A DNA stretch of 10,125 nt. Origin: Firmicutes bacterium UBA2296 (lineage in GTDB: Bacteria; Bacillota; UBA994). The DNA lies in NCBI GenBank assembly GCA_002345475.1, contig DDWC01000180.1:1-10125 (forward strand), in the 5' to 3' direction. Both the position numbers and the translations under genes were made by a program. Positions 1 through 6,800 of the stretch are shown piece by piece (positions within the stretch are counted from its first letter, which is position 1; each line of letters starts with the position of its first letter). A model generated the notes under the pieces. The model searched no databases. It saw nothing but the letters and a program-made list of their open reading frames with translations, and was not told the origin of the DNA.

Positions 1-15
1 CTCCAGATCAAAGTT

Positions 16-90
16 GCACGCAGTGCTCAGCAATTAGCTATAGGGAAACTCCACCTCGAAGCGAACCCGGTAATGCTGAGCGCTGAATGC
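16..90. repeat. Imperfect inverted repeat upstream of murJ
   Basis: Positions 16-36 are largely complementary to 71-90. The core GCTCAGCA (25-32) matches the reverse complement of TGCTGAGC (74-81), and CAG (21-23) pairs with CTG (83-85). The interior is only about 34 bp with no open reading frame. The right arm is also the first part of the heptamer array at 72-134, so this looks like a short, empty relative of the inverted-heptamer elements found elsewhere in the window. It could also simply be an RNA hairpin in the murJ leader. The region upstream of position 1 is not visible. Confidence 0.5.
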
Positions 91-134
91 TCTCCTTCCA
101 CTTCCCACTTCTCACCCCCCACATCCCACTTCTC
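72..134. repeat. Heptamer-periodic array upstream of murJ
   Basis: Nine consecutive 7-bp units can be read from position 72. The first three are of the AATGCTG/AATGCTC type (72, 79, 86). After a transition unit at 93, the rest are of the ACTTCCC/ACTTCTC type (100, 107, 114, 121, 128). The period is seen directly; units differ at one to three positions. The array ends directly before the murJ ribosome binding site. Unit length and the absence of spacers exclude a CRISPR. It contains no coding sequence, and its function is unknown. Confidence 0.75.
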
Positions 135-151
135 AAAAAGTGAGGTTTAAT

Positions 152-1687
152 ATGCGAAGCAAAACAACGTCCGGCGTTTTTAAGGCCACGGTAGGCCTCA
201 GCGCCATATCTATCGTCAGCAAAATACTGGCCTTTGCCCGCGAGCAGTTCATTGCCTGGCGCTTTGGAGCCAGCGCCTCTGTGGACAGCTACGTGGCAGC
301 TTTCACTGCGCCGCAGCTGTTGGCAGGTATTCTCGGGGGAGCCGTTGCGGCCGCTTTTCTGCCTGTGTATACGGCACAGCGTGCTAAATCGGAAGAAGCA
401 GGCGAGCGCCTGGCGGGTACTTCTCTGTTGGCAGTAGTGCTCATTTCAGGACTGGGCTCGGCCATGATGTTGGCCTTTGCACCGGGAGTCGTAAAGCTCC
501 TGGTGGGCAATTTCCCGCCGGAGCAGCAACTGCTCACGGTGCAACTGTTGCGCATTATGTCGGCAGGTGTCACTCTGCTCAGCCTTTCTTTCTTCCTTAC
601 CATGTTACTTAACTCCCACAAAGAGTTCATGATGCCGGCTTTGGTGCCGGTTCTCACTAACGTAGTGCTAGTGGTCGGCCTCATTTTCATCGGTTCCTGG
701 GGGATTGTCGGTCTTTCGGTGTTTACCACCCTGAGCATGGGTATTCCCATACTTGTACTAATCTGGGCGATTTACCGTCGCCGCATTAAGATCGGCTTTC
801 ACTATGCCTTTGCCAGCACTGCCTTCCGCAGGGTGGCGGCGCTTTCCATACCTATCTTCGCCAGCAGTGCCTTTGGTCAGATCTATCAACTGGTGGACAG
901 GCGCCTTGCCTCGGGACTCGATGCAGGGAGTCTGGCGTCGCTAAACTTTGCCGTTAAGCTGGCCCAGCTACCTATAGCGATTTTTGTCACCGCGCTGGTT
1001 ACCGCGGTGTACCCCACCCTGGCGTATCAAGCATCGCAAAAAGACTTAAGGGGTTTTGGCGAAACAGTATCGGCCAGTCTGCGCGGCGTTTCGCTTCTGC
1101 TGATTCCGGCAGCGGTTGGCATGTTTGTGCTGCAAACGCCCATTGTACGTCTGGCCTTCGAGCGCGGTTCGTTTGACGAACTCGCCACGGCCAAGACGGC
1201 AGTGGCGCTGGGTTACTATGCCATTGGAATTCTCGGCCTGGCCATGGCTCAGGTGCTGGCTAGGGCCTTCTATTCGTTGCAGGACACACTGACTCCGGTC
1301 AAGGTAGGTATAGCTACGGCAATTATCAACGTGGCGCTGGCGTTTATATTGGTTCGTCCCATGGGGCACGGCGGGCTGGCTCTGGCTAACTCGCTGGGGT
1401 ACTTCTTTAACTCAGGCATGTTGCTGCTGATTTTGAGCAGTAAGCTGCGACGAGGAGCTTTGGACTTCGCGCCTCTGGTGGGCAAAGCTGTGTTGGCGGC
1501 GCTGCTGATGGGTGGTGTGGCGTACGGGGTGTATGGGCTGGTTGCGACGCGTTTCGGTCAGATTATATCCCTGGGCAGCGCGGTCGGTTTTGGGGTTGCT
1601 GTTTATGGCATTATGTTGCTGGTTCTGAAGGTCGAAGAGGTCAACATGGTGCGTCGACGGTTGTTGCGGGCAGTGAAGCGGGGGTAG
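152..1687 (+). CDS. murJ: MurJ, lipid II flippase (MviN family)
   Basis: Integral membrane protein of 511 residues that moves lipid-linked peptidoglycan precursor to the outer face of the cytoplasmic membrane. The length and the run of about 14 hydrophobic segments are typical of the MviN/MurJ branch of the MOP exporter superfamily. The N-terminal signature is clear: SKILAFARE at residues 23-31, then a conserved Asp at 45 in the ASVDSYVAAF context, followed by the small-residue-rich loop ending in FLPVY. These correspond to the Arg and Asp residues of the central cavity in characterised MurJ. ATG 152 is chosen because GTGAGG (140-145) forms a Shine-Dalgarno site six bases upstream; the in-frame GTG at 140 lies inside that site and has none of its own. 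The gene stands alone, with heptamer-repeat DNA on both sides. MurJ is more likely than a Wzx-type flippase because of the N-terminal motif, but a role with another polymer cannot be excluded. Confidence 0.9.
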   Translation: MRSKTTSGVFKATVGLSAISIVSKILAFAREQFIAWRFGASASVDSYVAAFTAPQLLAGILGGAVAAAFLPVYTAQRAKSEEAGERLAGTSLLAVVLISGLGSAMMLAFAPGVVKLLVGNFPPEQQLLTVQLLRIMSAGVTLLSLSFFLTMLLNSHKEFMMPALVPVLTNVVLVVGLIFIGSWGIVGLSVFTTLSMGIPILVLIWAIYRRRIKIGFHYAFASTAFRRVAALSIPIFASSAFGQIYQLVDRRLASGLDAGSLASLNFAVKLAQLPIAIFVTALVTAVYPTLAYQASQKDLRGFGETVSASLRGVSLLLIPAAVGMFVLQTPIVRLAFERGSFDELATAKTAVALGYYAIGILGLAMAQVLARAFYSLQDTLTPVKVGIATAIINVALAFILVRPMGHGGLALANSLGYFFNSGMLLLILSSKLRRGALDFAPLVGKAVLAALLMGGVAYGVYGLVATRFGQIISLGSAVGFGVAVYGIMLLVLKVEEVNMVRRRLLRAVKRG

Positions 1688-1693
1688 GCAGAT

Positions 1694-2058
1694 TAGCCGC
1701 CAGCCTCCAGCCGCCAGCAAGACAAGGAGTACTGTAGCATGATGGTAGCGCTGATGAGCCTGATAGGGCGCTGATGGGAACGTCTTTCCGATGGGTTGAA
1801 CTCGGGCGGTCATAAACGCTGCCGCGTTTATGACCGGGACGTGCCACTCGGCTTCGGCCTCGAAGGAAGCGCAAGGCTGATTAACTGCGATTTTGCTGAT
1901 TTCGAGCTAGAGCATGAATGCTAGGAGAACTGCGTACTCATGCTAACCAGGATAGACCGTTTTACTGTTCTCCCGTATCAGAGTCCTTATCAGCATAATC
2001 AGCGCCCTATCAGGATGTCGTGGCCTTCGTCCATCGTTTTGCTGGCTCCTGGCGGCTA
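1694..2058. mobile_element. Non-coding element bounded by nested inverted repeats
   Basis: The ends are inverted heptamer arrays. The left end (1694-1727) has units GCCGCCA at 1696, GCCTCCA at 1703 and GCCGCCA at 1710. The reverse complement of the right end (2031-2058) matches it closely once one 7-bp unit is skipped, sharing TAGCCGCCAG and GCCAGCAA. Inside lies a perfect 17-bp inverted repeat, CCTGATAGGGCGCTGAT at 1759-1775 and its complement at 1998-2014. Further hairpins lie within: 1807-1836, a GGC-TTCG-GCC loop at 1850-1859, and GGAGAAC (1924-1930) with GTTCTCC (1967-1973). No convincing open reading frame is present. The left border begins seven bases after the murJ stop codon. This could be a MITE-like insertion or a large structured RNA; its borders resemble those of the two elements in the lysine operon. 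Transposition is inferred, since no target duplication was recognised. Confidence 0.55.
1807..1836. repeat. Perfect hairpin, 13-bp stem
   Basis: CGGTCATAAACGC at 1807-1819 is exactly complementary to 1824-1836, with a four-base loop TGCC. There is no T-run after it, so it is not a standard intrinsic terminator on the + strand. It is the strongest internal fold of the non-coding element downstream of murJ and could be the core of a structured RNA or DNA element. Confidence 0.7.
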
Positions 2059-2099
2059 GTCCCCAATTGTTACACCTTGCTTACAATCCAGACATGCTA

Positions 2100-2128
2100 T
2101 TGTCTGGGTTATTTCTTACAGCTATACT
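2100..2128 (+). promoter_or_regulatory. Sigma-A-type promoter of the S-layer-like gene
   Basis: TTGTCT (-35, 2100-2105) and TATACT (-10, 2123-2128) are separated by exactly 17 bases. Both are near the housekeeping consensus. Transcription would start near 2135, leaving a leader of about 180 nt before the start codon at 2319. It lies just outside the right border of the upstream repeat element. Confidence 0.65.
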
Positions 2129-2134
2129 TAGCTC

Positions 2135-2318
2135 AGGTCCAGAGAAGTGGGGCTCTGCTTTTGTGTCAATTACCTGTAAAAACCCCAACCTCCCGTGCCG
2201 AGCGCACAGGAGATTCCCTCTACGAAGGGTGTAAGGTCGAGTATCTCAGGTGAAAGTTAAGCTCGGGTTGTATCAACGGACCATATTCATTGCCTAATCA
2301 AGGAGGGAAACTATACAC
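2135..2318 (+). promoter_or_regulatory. Long structured 5' leader of the S-layer-like gene
   Basis: About 180 nt lie between the proposed start of transcription and ATG 2319. Several small stems can be drawn: CAGAG/CTCTG around 2140-2157, GTGC/GCAC near 2197, CCCT/AGGG near 2217, and GTTG-TAT-CAAC just before the ribosome site. A strong AAGGAGGG (2300-2307) sits 11 bases before the start. No known riboswitch class was recognised; the conserved cores of c-di-GMP-I and -II, cobalamin and SAM aptamers were not seen. Long leaders are common on S-layer genes, where they stabilise the mRNA, so that is the simplest reading. Confidence 0.45.
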
Positions 2319-4865
2319 ATGAAAAAACTTTTTGCTTTAATGCTTAGTATTGCCATGGTGGTCAGTATGTTCTCTGGTATTGCATTTGCAGCCGGAACAG
2401 CTGCTCAACAGGCTCTTGCCGTAATTGACGTTTATGCTGCTACCAACGGTACATCCACCGCGCCGACCTATGTTAACTACACAACAGCAGGCGCTACCGC
2501 TACTGTAGAAGCCAACTTGGTAGCCTACAATGCTGAAGTTGCTAAGGCTGACCGCGTTCTTACCGTTGTTGCTCTGCAGGTCATCGTCGACAAGGTTAAC
2601 GCCGCCGTAATTGCTGAAGCCAATGCTTTATTGGCTCAGGCAATCGCAGTAGCCAATATTAACCTCTATGCAATCCAGAACAATGCCGCCGCCCTTACAG
2701 TCCAGGAACTGGTTGACGCAACACGCGACGCCACCCTGGTGAAGGCCGCATATCTCACTCATTATAAGGCAGCTGTAGTCGCAGCGGCAAGCTTTGCTAA
2801 CGCTGCAGCAGTGAAGGATATGGTCATTGCTGTAAACAGCACGAACGATCCGGCGCCTGCCGCCACCGCTTTGGCAGAGATCAATTTGATGGCAGCTCAG
2901 AACAATGCCAGTGCCCTTACACTGACTCAACTAAACACCGCTCTCGGTACCCCTGTAATTACCATTTCCGCTAACCTAGCCCGTTACAAACTGGCGATTG
3001 AAGCTAAGGACGGCTTTGCCACTGCAGCTCTCCTGAGGACGGAAATAGAGTCTGTTAATGAAGCAGTCGCCGCCGAAGAGCTTGTCAAGTACAATACTGC
3101 CATTGCTACCCTTAACTACTACGCAGTAACCAGCAATGCCGGTGCCTTGACTACCCAGCTTCTTCTCGACGCTCGCGTTGCTAGCGCGACCGTTGTTACT
3201 GCCAACTTGGCTGCATACAAGACAGCTATCGCTGCGCTTGACAGTGTTTTTTCTGCTGGTGATCCAGGTGTCGCCCAGGTATTAGGCACCACCCCTGCGG
3301 TGACAGGAACCCTCACAGCACTCCTGACAACCATTAATGGTGATGGTCCTTCCACCGATCAGAAAGACGCGACACTCGCGTTGATCAACGTTTTCGCCGC
3401 TTCTAACGATGCGACGAACCTGACTGTGGCTCACCTTCTCACCGTTATCCATCCCAGCACAATTGCTGTAGAAGCTAACCTTGCTGGTTATAAGGCAGCC
3501 GTGGCTGCAGAGGTTTCTTTTGCTACATACGGCGAAGTGCTAGTTATGGTTAACACCGTTAACGATGGTTCCGCGCCTGTTGCTCTAGCCAAGCTCAATG
3601 TTTTCGCAGTTTCCAATGATGCCAGCGCCATGACCATTGCTGACCTCATTGCTGCCAACGTAACTGACACGGTTGCAGAGCTCCTGCCGCACTACAAGAC
3701 CGCAATTGCTGCTCTCCCTTCGGTTACATCAACTGCCCAAGTGCAGGCCGAGATTGACCACGTCAATGACACTGTACCTACCGAGGCAGAAGCTCTGGCA
3801 ATAATCAACGCATACGCTGTTGCTAACAGCGCTACTTCCATGCTCTACACCGAGCTGTTAAGCACCGGCGTAACCGGATTGGTAGAGGCTAATTTGGACC
3901 GCTACAAGGTTGCAGTTGCTGCCGCCACCGGTTTTGCCACTAAGGCAGAACTTCAGGCCGTAATCAAGGCTGTAAACGATGCCGTTACCGCTGAGAACAC
4001 CGCAAATGCCAAGATTATTGCTGAGCGCACCGCACTTGCTACGATCAACCTGTACGCCGTAACTGGCAATGCTTCAGCTCTCACCATTCAAATGCTGAAG
4101 GACGCCGGGGTCACCGGAGTGGTTGACACAACCGCAAGTTTGACCGCTTACAAGGCTGCCATTGAAGCCAAGACATCCGGTCTTCCGACACTCGCTTCCG
4201 TCCAGGAAGTAGTCGATGCTGTTAACGGTAAGGTCTTCGTTCCCGTTATCACCAGCAATGCACCGGTTACCACAGAGGCTGCTACATTTAACCTGATCGT
4301 CACAGTCACAGATGACACCACCGTCAATGGGGTAATCTTCGAAGGCACCCAGGTTGTTATGTTCCCGGCCCAGACTGTAATGTTCACTCGCGCCGTTTCT
4401 TTGGCAATGGGTGCAAACACCTTTGCAGTTAGTGCAGTTGACAATGCTGGAAACGTTACCAACAAGGAGATCGTGATCACTCGCGTAGCTCCTGCTGCTC
4501 CTATCGTCATCAAGCTCGGCGTAGCCAACCCGGCTATCGGCCTGGATGTAGCACCTGCGTTGGTAAGCGGCCGCACCATGGTTCCGTTCCGCTGGTTCGG
4601 CGAGCGCGTTCTCGGTATCGCTACTGAGAACATCACCTGGAATGAGACCACCGGATCTGTGACCATGGTACAGGGTACCACCACTGTTATCCTTACCATC
4701 AATAGTGTAACTGCCAGCGTAAACGGACAAGCTGTACAGCTCGACGCAGCTCCGTTCATCACCGGCGGCCGCACTTTGGTTCCGGCTCGTTTCCTCGCAG
4801 AGACCTTCGGTTTCACCATCACCTGGGACTCCGTGACAAACGACGTAACCATCTGGAAGAACTAG
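2319..4865 (+). CDS. Secreted S-layer-like protein, eight repeats and a stalk domain
   Basis: Exported protein of 848 residues. Residues 1-24 are a signal peptide (Met-Lys-Lys, hydrophobic core, AFA before the likely cleavage site). Residues 31-637 hold eight diverged copies of a roughly 65-80-residue Ala-rich module with the pattern A-x-INxYAVxxNASALT, then EANLxxYKxAIxA, then a helix ending in AVN. Residues 641-725 look like an immunoglobulin-type beta domain (NTFAVSAVDNAGN). Residues 734-848 match the 'copper amine oxidase N-terminal domain' family: GRTMVPFRW at 751-759 and GGRTLVPARFLAE at 816-828 are its paired hallmarks. In clostridial surface proteins this domain is a structural or wall-associated module, not an enzyme. 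No SLH domain or LPxTG motif is present, so anchoring is unknown. It has its own promoter and terminator, and its strong ribosome site suggests high expression. The surface role is inferred; no function is known for the repeat module. Confidence 0.8.
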   Translation: MKKLFALMLSIAMVVSMFSGIAFAAGTAAQQALAVIDVYAATNGTSTAPTYVNYTTAGATATVEANLVAYNAEVAKADRVLTVVALQVIVDKVNAAVIAEANALLAQAIAVANINLYAIQNNAAALTVQELVDATRDATLVKAAYLTHYKAAVVAAASFANAAAVKDMVIAVNSTNDPAPAATALAEINLMAAQNNASALTLTQLNTALGTPVITISANLARYKLAIEAKDGFATAALLRTEIESVNEAVAAEELVKYNTAIATLNYYAVTSNAGALTTQLLLDARVASATVVTANLAAYKTAIAALDSVFSAGDPGVAQVLGTTPAVTGTLTALLTTINGDGPSTDQKDATLALINVFAASNDATNLTVAHLLTVIHPSTIAVEANLAGYKAAVAAEVSFATYGEVLVMVNTVNDGSAPVALAKLNVFAVSNDASAMTIADLIAANVTDTVAELLPHYKTAIAALPSVTSTAQVQAEIDHVNDTVPTEAEALAIINAYAVANSATSMLYTELLSTGVTGLVEANLDRYKVAVAAATGFATKAELQAVIKAVNDAVTAENTANAKIIAERTALATINLYAVTGNASALTIQMLKDAGVTGVVDTTASLTAYKAAIEAKTSGLPTLASVQEVVDAVNGKVFVPVITSNAPVTTEAATFNLIVTVTDDTTVNGVIFEGTQVVMFPAQTVMFTRAVSLAMGANTFAVSAVDNAGNVTNKEIVITRVAPAAPIVIKLGVANPAIGLDVAPALVSGRTMVPFRWFGERVLGIATENITWNETTGSVTMVQGTTTVILTINSVTASVNGQAVQLDAAPFITGGRTLVPARFLAETFGFTITWDSVTNDVTIWKN
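2409..4229 (+). repeat. Eight protein-level tandem modules in the S-layer-like gene
   Basis: The modules start near residues 31, 103, 183, 261, 351, 421, 490 and 571 of the protein. Each carries an aromatic-containing INxYA/NVFA segment, a Ser/Asn-x-Ala-x-x-LT turn, a hydrophobic helix, the ANLxxYKxA motif and a closing VN. Residues differ freely between copies and no near-identical DNA stretch was noticed, so the duplication is old and the fold is conserved. Module 4 carries an insertion of about 15-20 residues near 312-330. Confidence 0.8.
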
Positions 4866-4887
4866 CAGTATAGTTCCCTCATGTGAA

Positions 4888-4912
4888 AGGGCCCCCGCAA
4901 GGGGGCTCTTTT
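4888..4912 (+). terminator. Intrinsic terminator of the S-layer-like gene
   Basis: A nine-pair stem (4888-4896 with 4901-4909, one G-T pair) closed by a GCAA loop is followed directly by TTTT. It lies 22 bases after the stop codon and is a textbook rho-independent terminator that isolates this gene from the downstream peptidase. Confidence 0.9.
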
Positions 4913-4922
4913 GTTGTCTTCT

Positions 4923-4951
4923 TTGCCCATTATGGTTCTCTCGTTTACAAT
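4923..4951 (+). promoter_or_regulatory. Putative promoter of the M20 peptidase gene
   Basis: TTGCCC (4923-4928) and TACAAT (4946-4951) are separated by 17 bases and lie between the upstream terminator and the peptidase ribosome site. The -10 box differs from consensus at one position, the -35 at two. No operator was recognised. Confidence 0.5.
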
Positions 4952-5002
4952 AGACATTAGATACGTGATGAACACGTGAGACGTTACTAGGAGGAATGCA
5001 AT

Positions 5003-6124
5003 TTGGTTAACAGACAACGCATGGTGGATGAGTTTCTCTCGCTGGTGCGCATCGACAGCCAGCCGCTAAAGGAGCGTCAGGTGGCTGACGCCGTAATCGC
5101 CATAGTGAAAGGCATGGGGCTTGAGGCTGTCGAAGACGGCATCGCCGAGTCTATTGGCGGCGACACGGGGAATATTGTGGTGAGGGTAAAGGGTAGCATG
5201 CCGAACGTACCTGCGGTGGCTTTTGCAGCGCATTTGGACCGGGTGAGCCCGGGCCTGGGCATTCAGCCGCAGATTCGCGATGATGTCATTTACAGCGACG
5301 GCACGACGATTCTATCCGGGGACGACCTGGCCGGAGTGGTGCAGATGCTGGAAGCAGTAAGGGTTCTTAAGGAGACGGGCGCGCAGCATGGGGACATTGA
5401 GCTGCTCTTCACTGTCAGCGAGGAGTCCGGCATGCGAGGCTCCAAGAACTTTGACCGCAGCCTGCTCAAAGCTGATGTGGGTTATTTCCTGGACGGCGGC
5501 GGAGATGTAGGGGCCATTATCAACCAGGCACCGGCTCAGTCGAAGATCGAAGTAAAGATTACCGGCCTGCCGGCCCACGCCGGGTTGTCTCCGGAGAAGG
5601 GCATCAGCGCCATCCAGGTGGCAGCTGACGCCATTGCCGGCATGAACCTGGGTCGCATAGACTTCGAGACCACCTGCAACGTGGGCACCATCAAGGGTGG
5701 ACTGGCCACCAACATTGTGCCTGAGAATGTGGAGATTATGGCCGAAGTGCGCAGCCGCAACGAAGCCAAGCTGGTGGCACAGGTGAAGCATATTGTGGAC
5801 GGCTTTGAAGCCGCGGCTGCCAAGTGGGGCGCCAAGGCGGATATCGGTGTGACACATAGCTACCCGGCGCTAAACGTGTCTGCCGACGACAAGGCTGTGC
5901 TTTGGGCTCAGGAAGCGGTCAAGAGTCTGGGTCTCGAGCCAAAGGTTGAAGCCACTGGGGGCGGCAGCGACGGCAACATTCTGGCTGGCAAGGGCCTGAC
6001 CTCCATCGTGCTTTCCGTTGGTATGGAGAAGGTGCACTCGAAAGACGAGTTCATCAAGATTGACCAGCTGGTGAAGGGTGCTGAACTGGTGCTGGCGATT
6101 GTGGAACAGGTGGCAAAGGGTTAA
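5003..6124 (+). CDS. M20 family metallopeptidase, PepT-like
   Basis: Cytoplasmic di-zinc aminopeptidase of 373 residues, probably acting on small peptides (tripeptidase-like). The M20 metal-site motifs are in order: His77-x-Asp79 in AAHLDRV, the bridging-Asp region GDD at 106-108, the Glu140-Glu141 pair in SEESG, Asp164 in FLDGG, and His345 in KVHSKDE. His192 (PAHAG) lies at the start of the lid/dimerisation domain and Arg250 (EVRS) within it. Length and motif spacing fit the PepT-like/YqjE branch better than DapE or ArgE. The family's usual HxDTV reads HxDRV here, a mild variation next to the metal ligand. The TTG at 5003 is chosen because AGGAGG (4989-4994) lies eight bases upstream; the next ATG (5021) is too distant. 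The gene has its own promoter. Supplying amino acids from peptides would fit the lysine-fermentation operon that follows, but that link is inference. Confidence 0.85.
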   Translation: MVNRQRMVDEFLSLVRIDSQPLKERQVADAVIAIVKGMGLEAVEDGIAESIGGDTGNIVVRVKGSMPNVPAVAFAAHLDRVSPGLGIQPQIRDDVIYSDGTTILSGDDLAGVVQMLEAVRVLKETGAQHGDIELLFTVSEESGMRGSKNFDRSLLKADVGYFLDGGGDVGAIINQAPAQSKIEVKITGLPAHAGLSPEKGISAIQVAADAIAGMNLGRIDFETTCNVGTIKGGLATNIVPENVEIMAEVRSRNEAKLVAQVKHIVDGFEAAAAKWGAKADIGVTHSYPALNVSADDKAVLWAQEAVKSLGLEPKVEATGGGSDGNILAGKGLTSIVLSVGMEKVHSKDEFIKIDQLVKGAELVLAIVEQVAKG

Positions 6125-6133
6125 TAGAGCACC

Positions 6134-6209
6134 GTGCCAAGCATATGATTTAAGGCGGAAGGTTCATCTCAAGATAGATGAGCTTTCCGCCTTTATGCTA
6201 ACCTGGCAC
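6134..6209. terminator. Large interrupted hairpin after the peptidase gene
   Basis: GTGCCA (6134-6139) pairs with TGGCAC (6204-6209), AGCATA (6140-6145) with TATGCT (6194-6199), and after a six-base left bulge 6152-6169 pairs over 18 positions with 6176-6193 (two G-T pairs), leaving the loop CAAGAT. About 30 pairs form in 76 nt. It begins nine bases after the peptidase stop codon, so it may end or stabilise that transcript. The inner stem is followed only by TTTA, a weak T-run. A small RNA or a folded remnant of an inserted repeat is also possible. Confidence 0.5.
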
Positions 6210-6322
6210 AAAGGTCAACAATTCGGCACCTCTGCCCATTTCTCGGCAAATGGGGGCAAGGAAATGACAGCCCGGTGTAGAAGTAGTCTAGACGAAGTGA
6301 AGTGAACCTGGAGGGATAACAT
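6210..6322 (+). promoter_or_regulatory. Leader region of the lysine-fermentation operon
   Basis: The operon should be transcribed from here or from read-through, but no strong promoter is visible. The best candidate, ATGACA then 17 bases then TCTAGA near 6264-6292, is weak. A hairpin is present: GCCCATTT (6234-6241) pairs with AAATGGG (6248-6254) around a six-base loop. The ribosome site of kal is GGAGGG (6310-6315), seven bases before its ATG. No regulator site was recognised. Confidence 0.3.
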
Positions 6323-6712
6323 ATGAAAGCAATGATCCGGTTACGCATGGGAAATCACGACGCCCATTACGGCGGCAATCTGGTGGATGGAGCCCGTATT
6401 TTGGGCCTTTTCGGAGACGTCGCTACAGAGCTCCTTATTCGCAACGACGGCGACGAAGGACTCTTTGTCGCCTACGACATGATTGAGTTTAAGGCGCCCA
6501 CCTTTGCCGGCGATTACATCGAAGCATACGGAGAAATCGTTTCTCAGGGCAACACCAGCCGCAAAATGGTATTCGAAGCCTATAAGGTAGTGCAGAGCCT
6601 GAGCGATCCCGCCAACCCCAGCGCCGCCGAAGTGGTACAACCCCCGGTTTTGGTATGTAAGGCAAGTGGGACGTGTGTGGTGCCCGTTGCGAAGCAGCGT
6701 CTGCGGAAATAA
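6323..6712 (+). CDS. kal: Kal, 3-aminobutyryl-CoA ammonia-lyase
   Basis: Enzyme of 129 residues that deaminates L-3-aminobutyryl-CoA to crotonyl-CoA and ammonia (EC 4.3.1.14), a late step of anaerobic lysine fermentation. It is a small cytoplasmic hotdog-fold protein. Recognition rests on its highly conserved first half: RLRMGNHDAHYGGNLVDGAR (residues 6-25), then FGDVATELLIRNDGDEGLF, and the later EFKAPTFAGDYIEAYGEI region, all typical of Kal and not of ordinary thioesterases. Length is normal for the family. It is the first gene of an operon with kce, atoD and atoA, which supply its substrate and complete the pathway, so context supports the call strongly. Its stop codon TAA (6710-6712) touches the first base of a heptamer array that leads to an unrelated gene. 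Confidence 0.9.
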   Translation: MKAMIRLRMGNHDAHYGGNLVDGARILGLFGDVATELLIRNDGDEGLFVAYDMIEFKAPTFAGDYIEAYGEIVSQGNTSRKMVFEAYKVVQSLSDPANPSAAEVVQPPVLVCKASGTCVVPVAKQRLRK

Positions 6713-6746
6713 GCATTTAGCACTCAGCACGCAGCATTCAGCAATG
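6712..6746. repeat. Left heptamer array of element A
   Basis: Five units of consensus AGCAnnC/T begin at 6712, 6719, 6726, 6733 and 6740, the last being AGCAATG. The first base is the final A of the kal stop codon. It is complementary in sense to the array at 7204. Confidence 0.8.
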
Positions 6747-6800
6747 TTGCCCAAAGTTCTTCACATGGCTTGCAGGACTAATACATCGAGGTGGTATCGA

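Noticed and set aside
72..134. CRISPR array
   Set aside because: The unit is 7 bp, there are no spacers between units, and no cas gene is present.
140..151. GTG start four codons upstream for murJ
   Set aside because: The GTG is part of the Shine-Dalgarno sequence GTGAGG that serves ATG 152 and has no ribosome site of its own.
2009..2020. Shared 11-base sequence between the element after murJ and the DNA after atoA (inverted, near 9898-9908)
   Set aside because: A match of this length is expected by chance many times in 10 kb compared with itself.
2020..2253. Small open frame of 77 codons between the repeat element and the surface-protein gene
   Set aside because: It starts in the right repeat border, has no ribosome site, spans the promoter and leader, and encodes no recognisable motif.
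4074..4852. Two long open frames on the minus strand inside the S-layer-like gene
   Set aside because: They mirror the biased Ala/Thr/Val codons of a clearly real repeat protein with signal peptide and stalk domain; no ribosome sites or family motifs.
6078..6305. Open frame of 75 codons overlapping the end of the peptidase gene
   Set aside because: It reads out of frame through the peptidase end and the large hairpin, and has no recognisable motif or start signal.
6666..6800. Longer N-terminus for the element A four-helix-bundle protein
   Set aside because: The extension begins inside kal and runs through the heptamer array; family similarity and a ribosome site begin only at the 6801 start.
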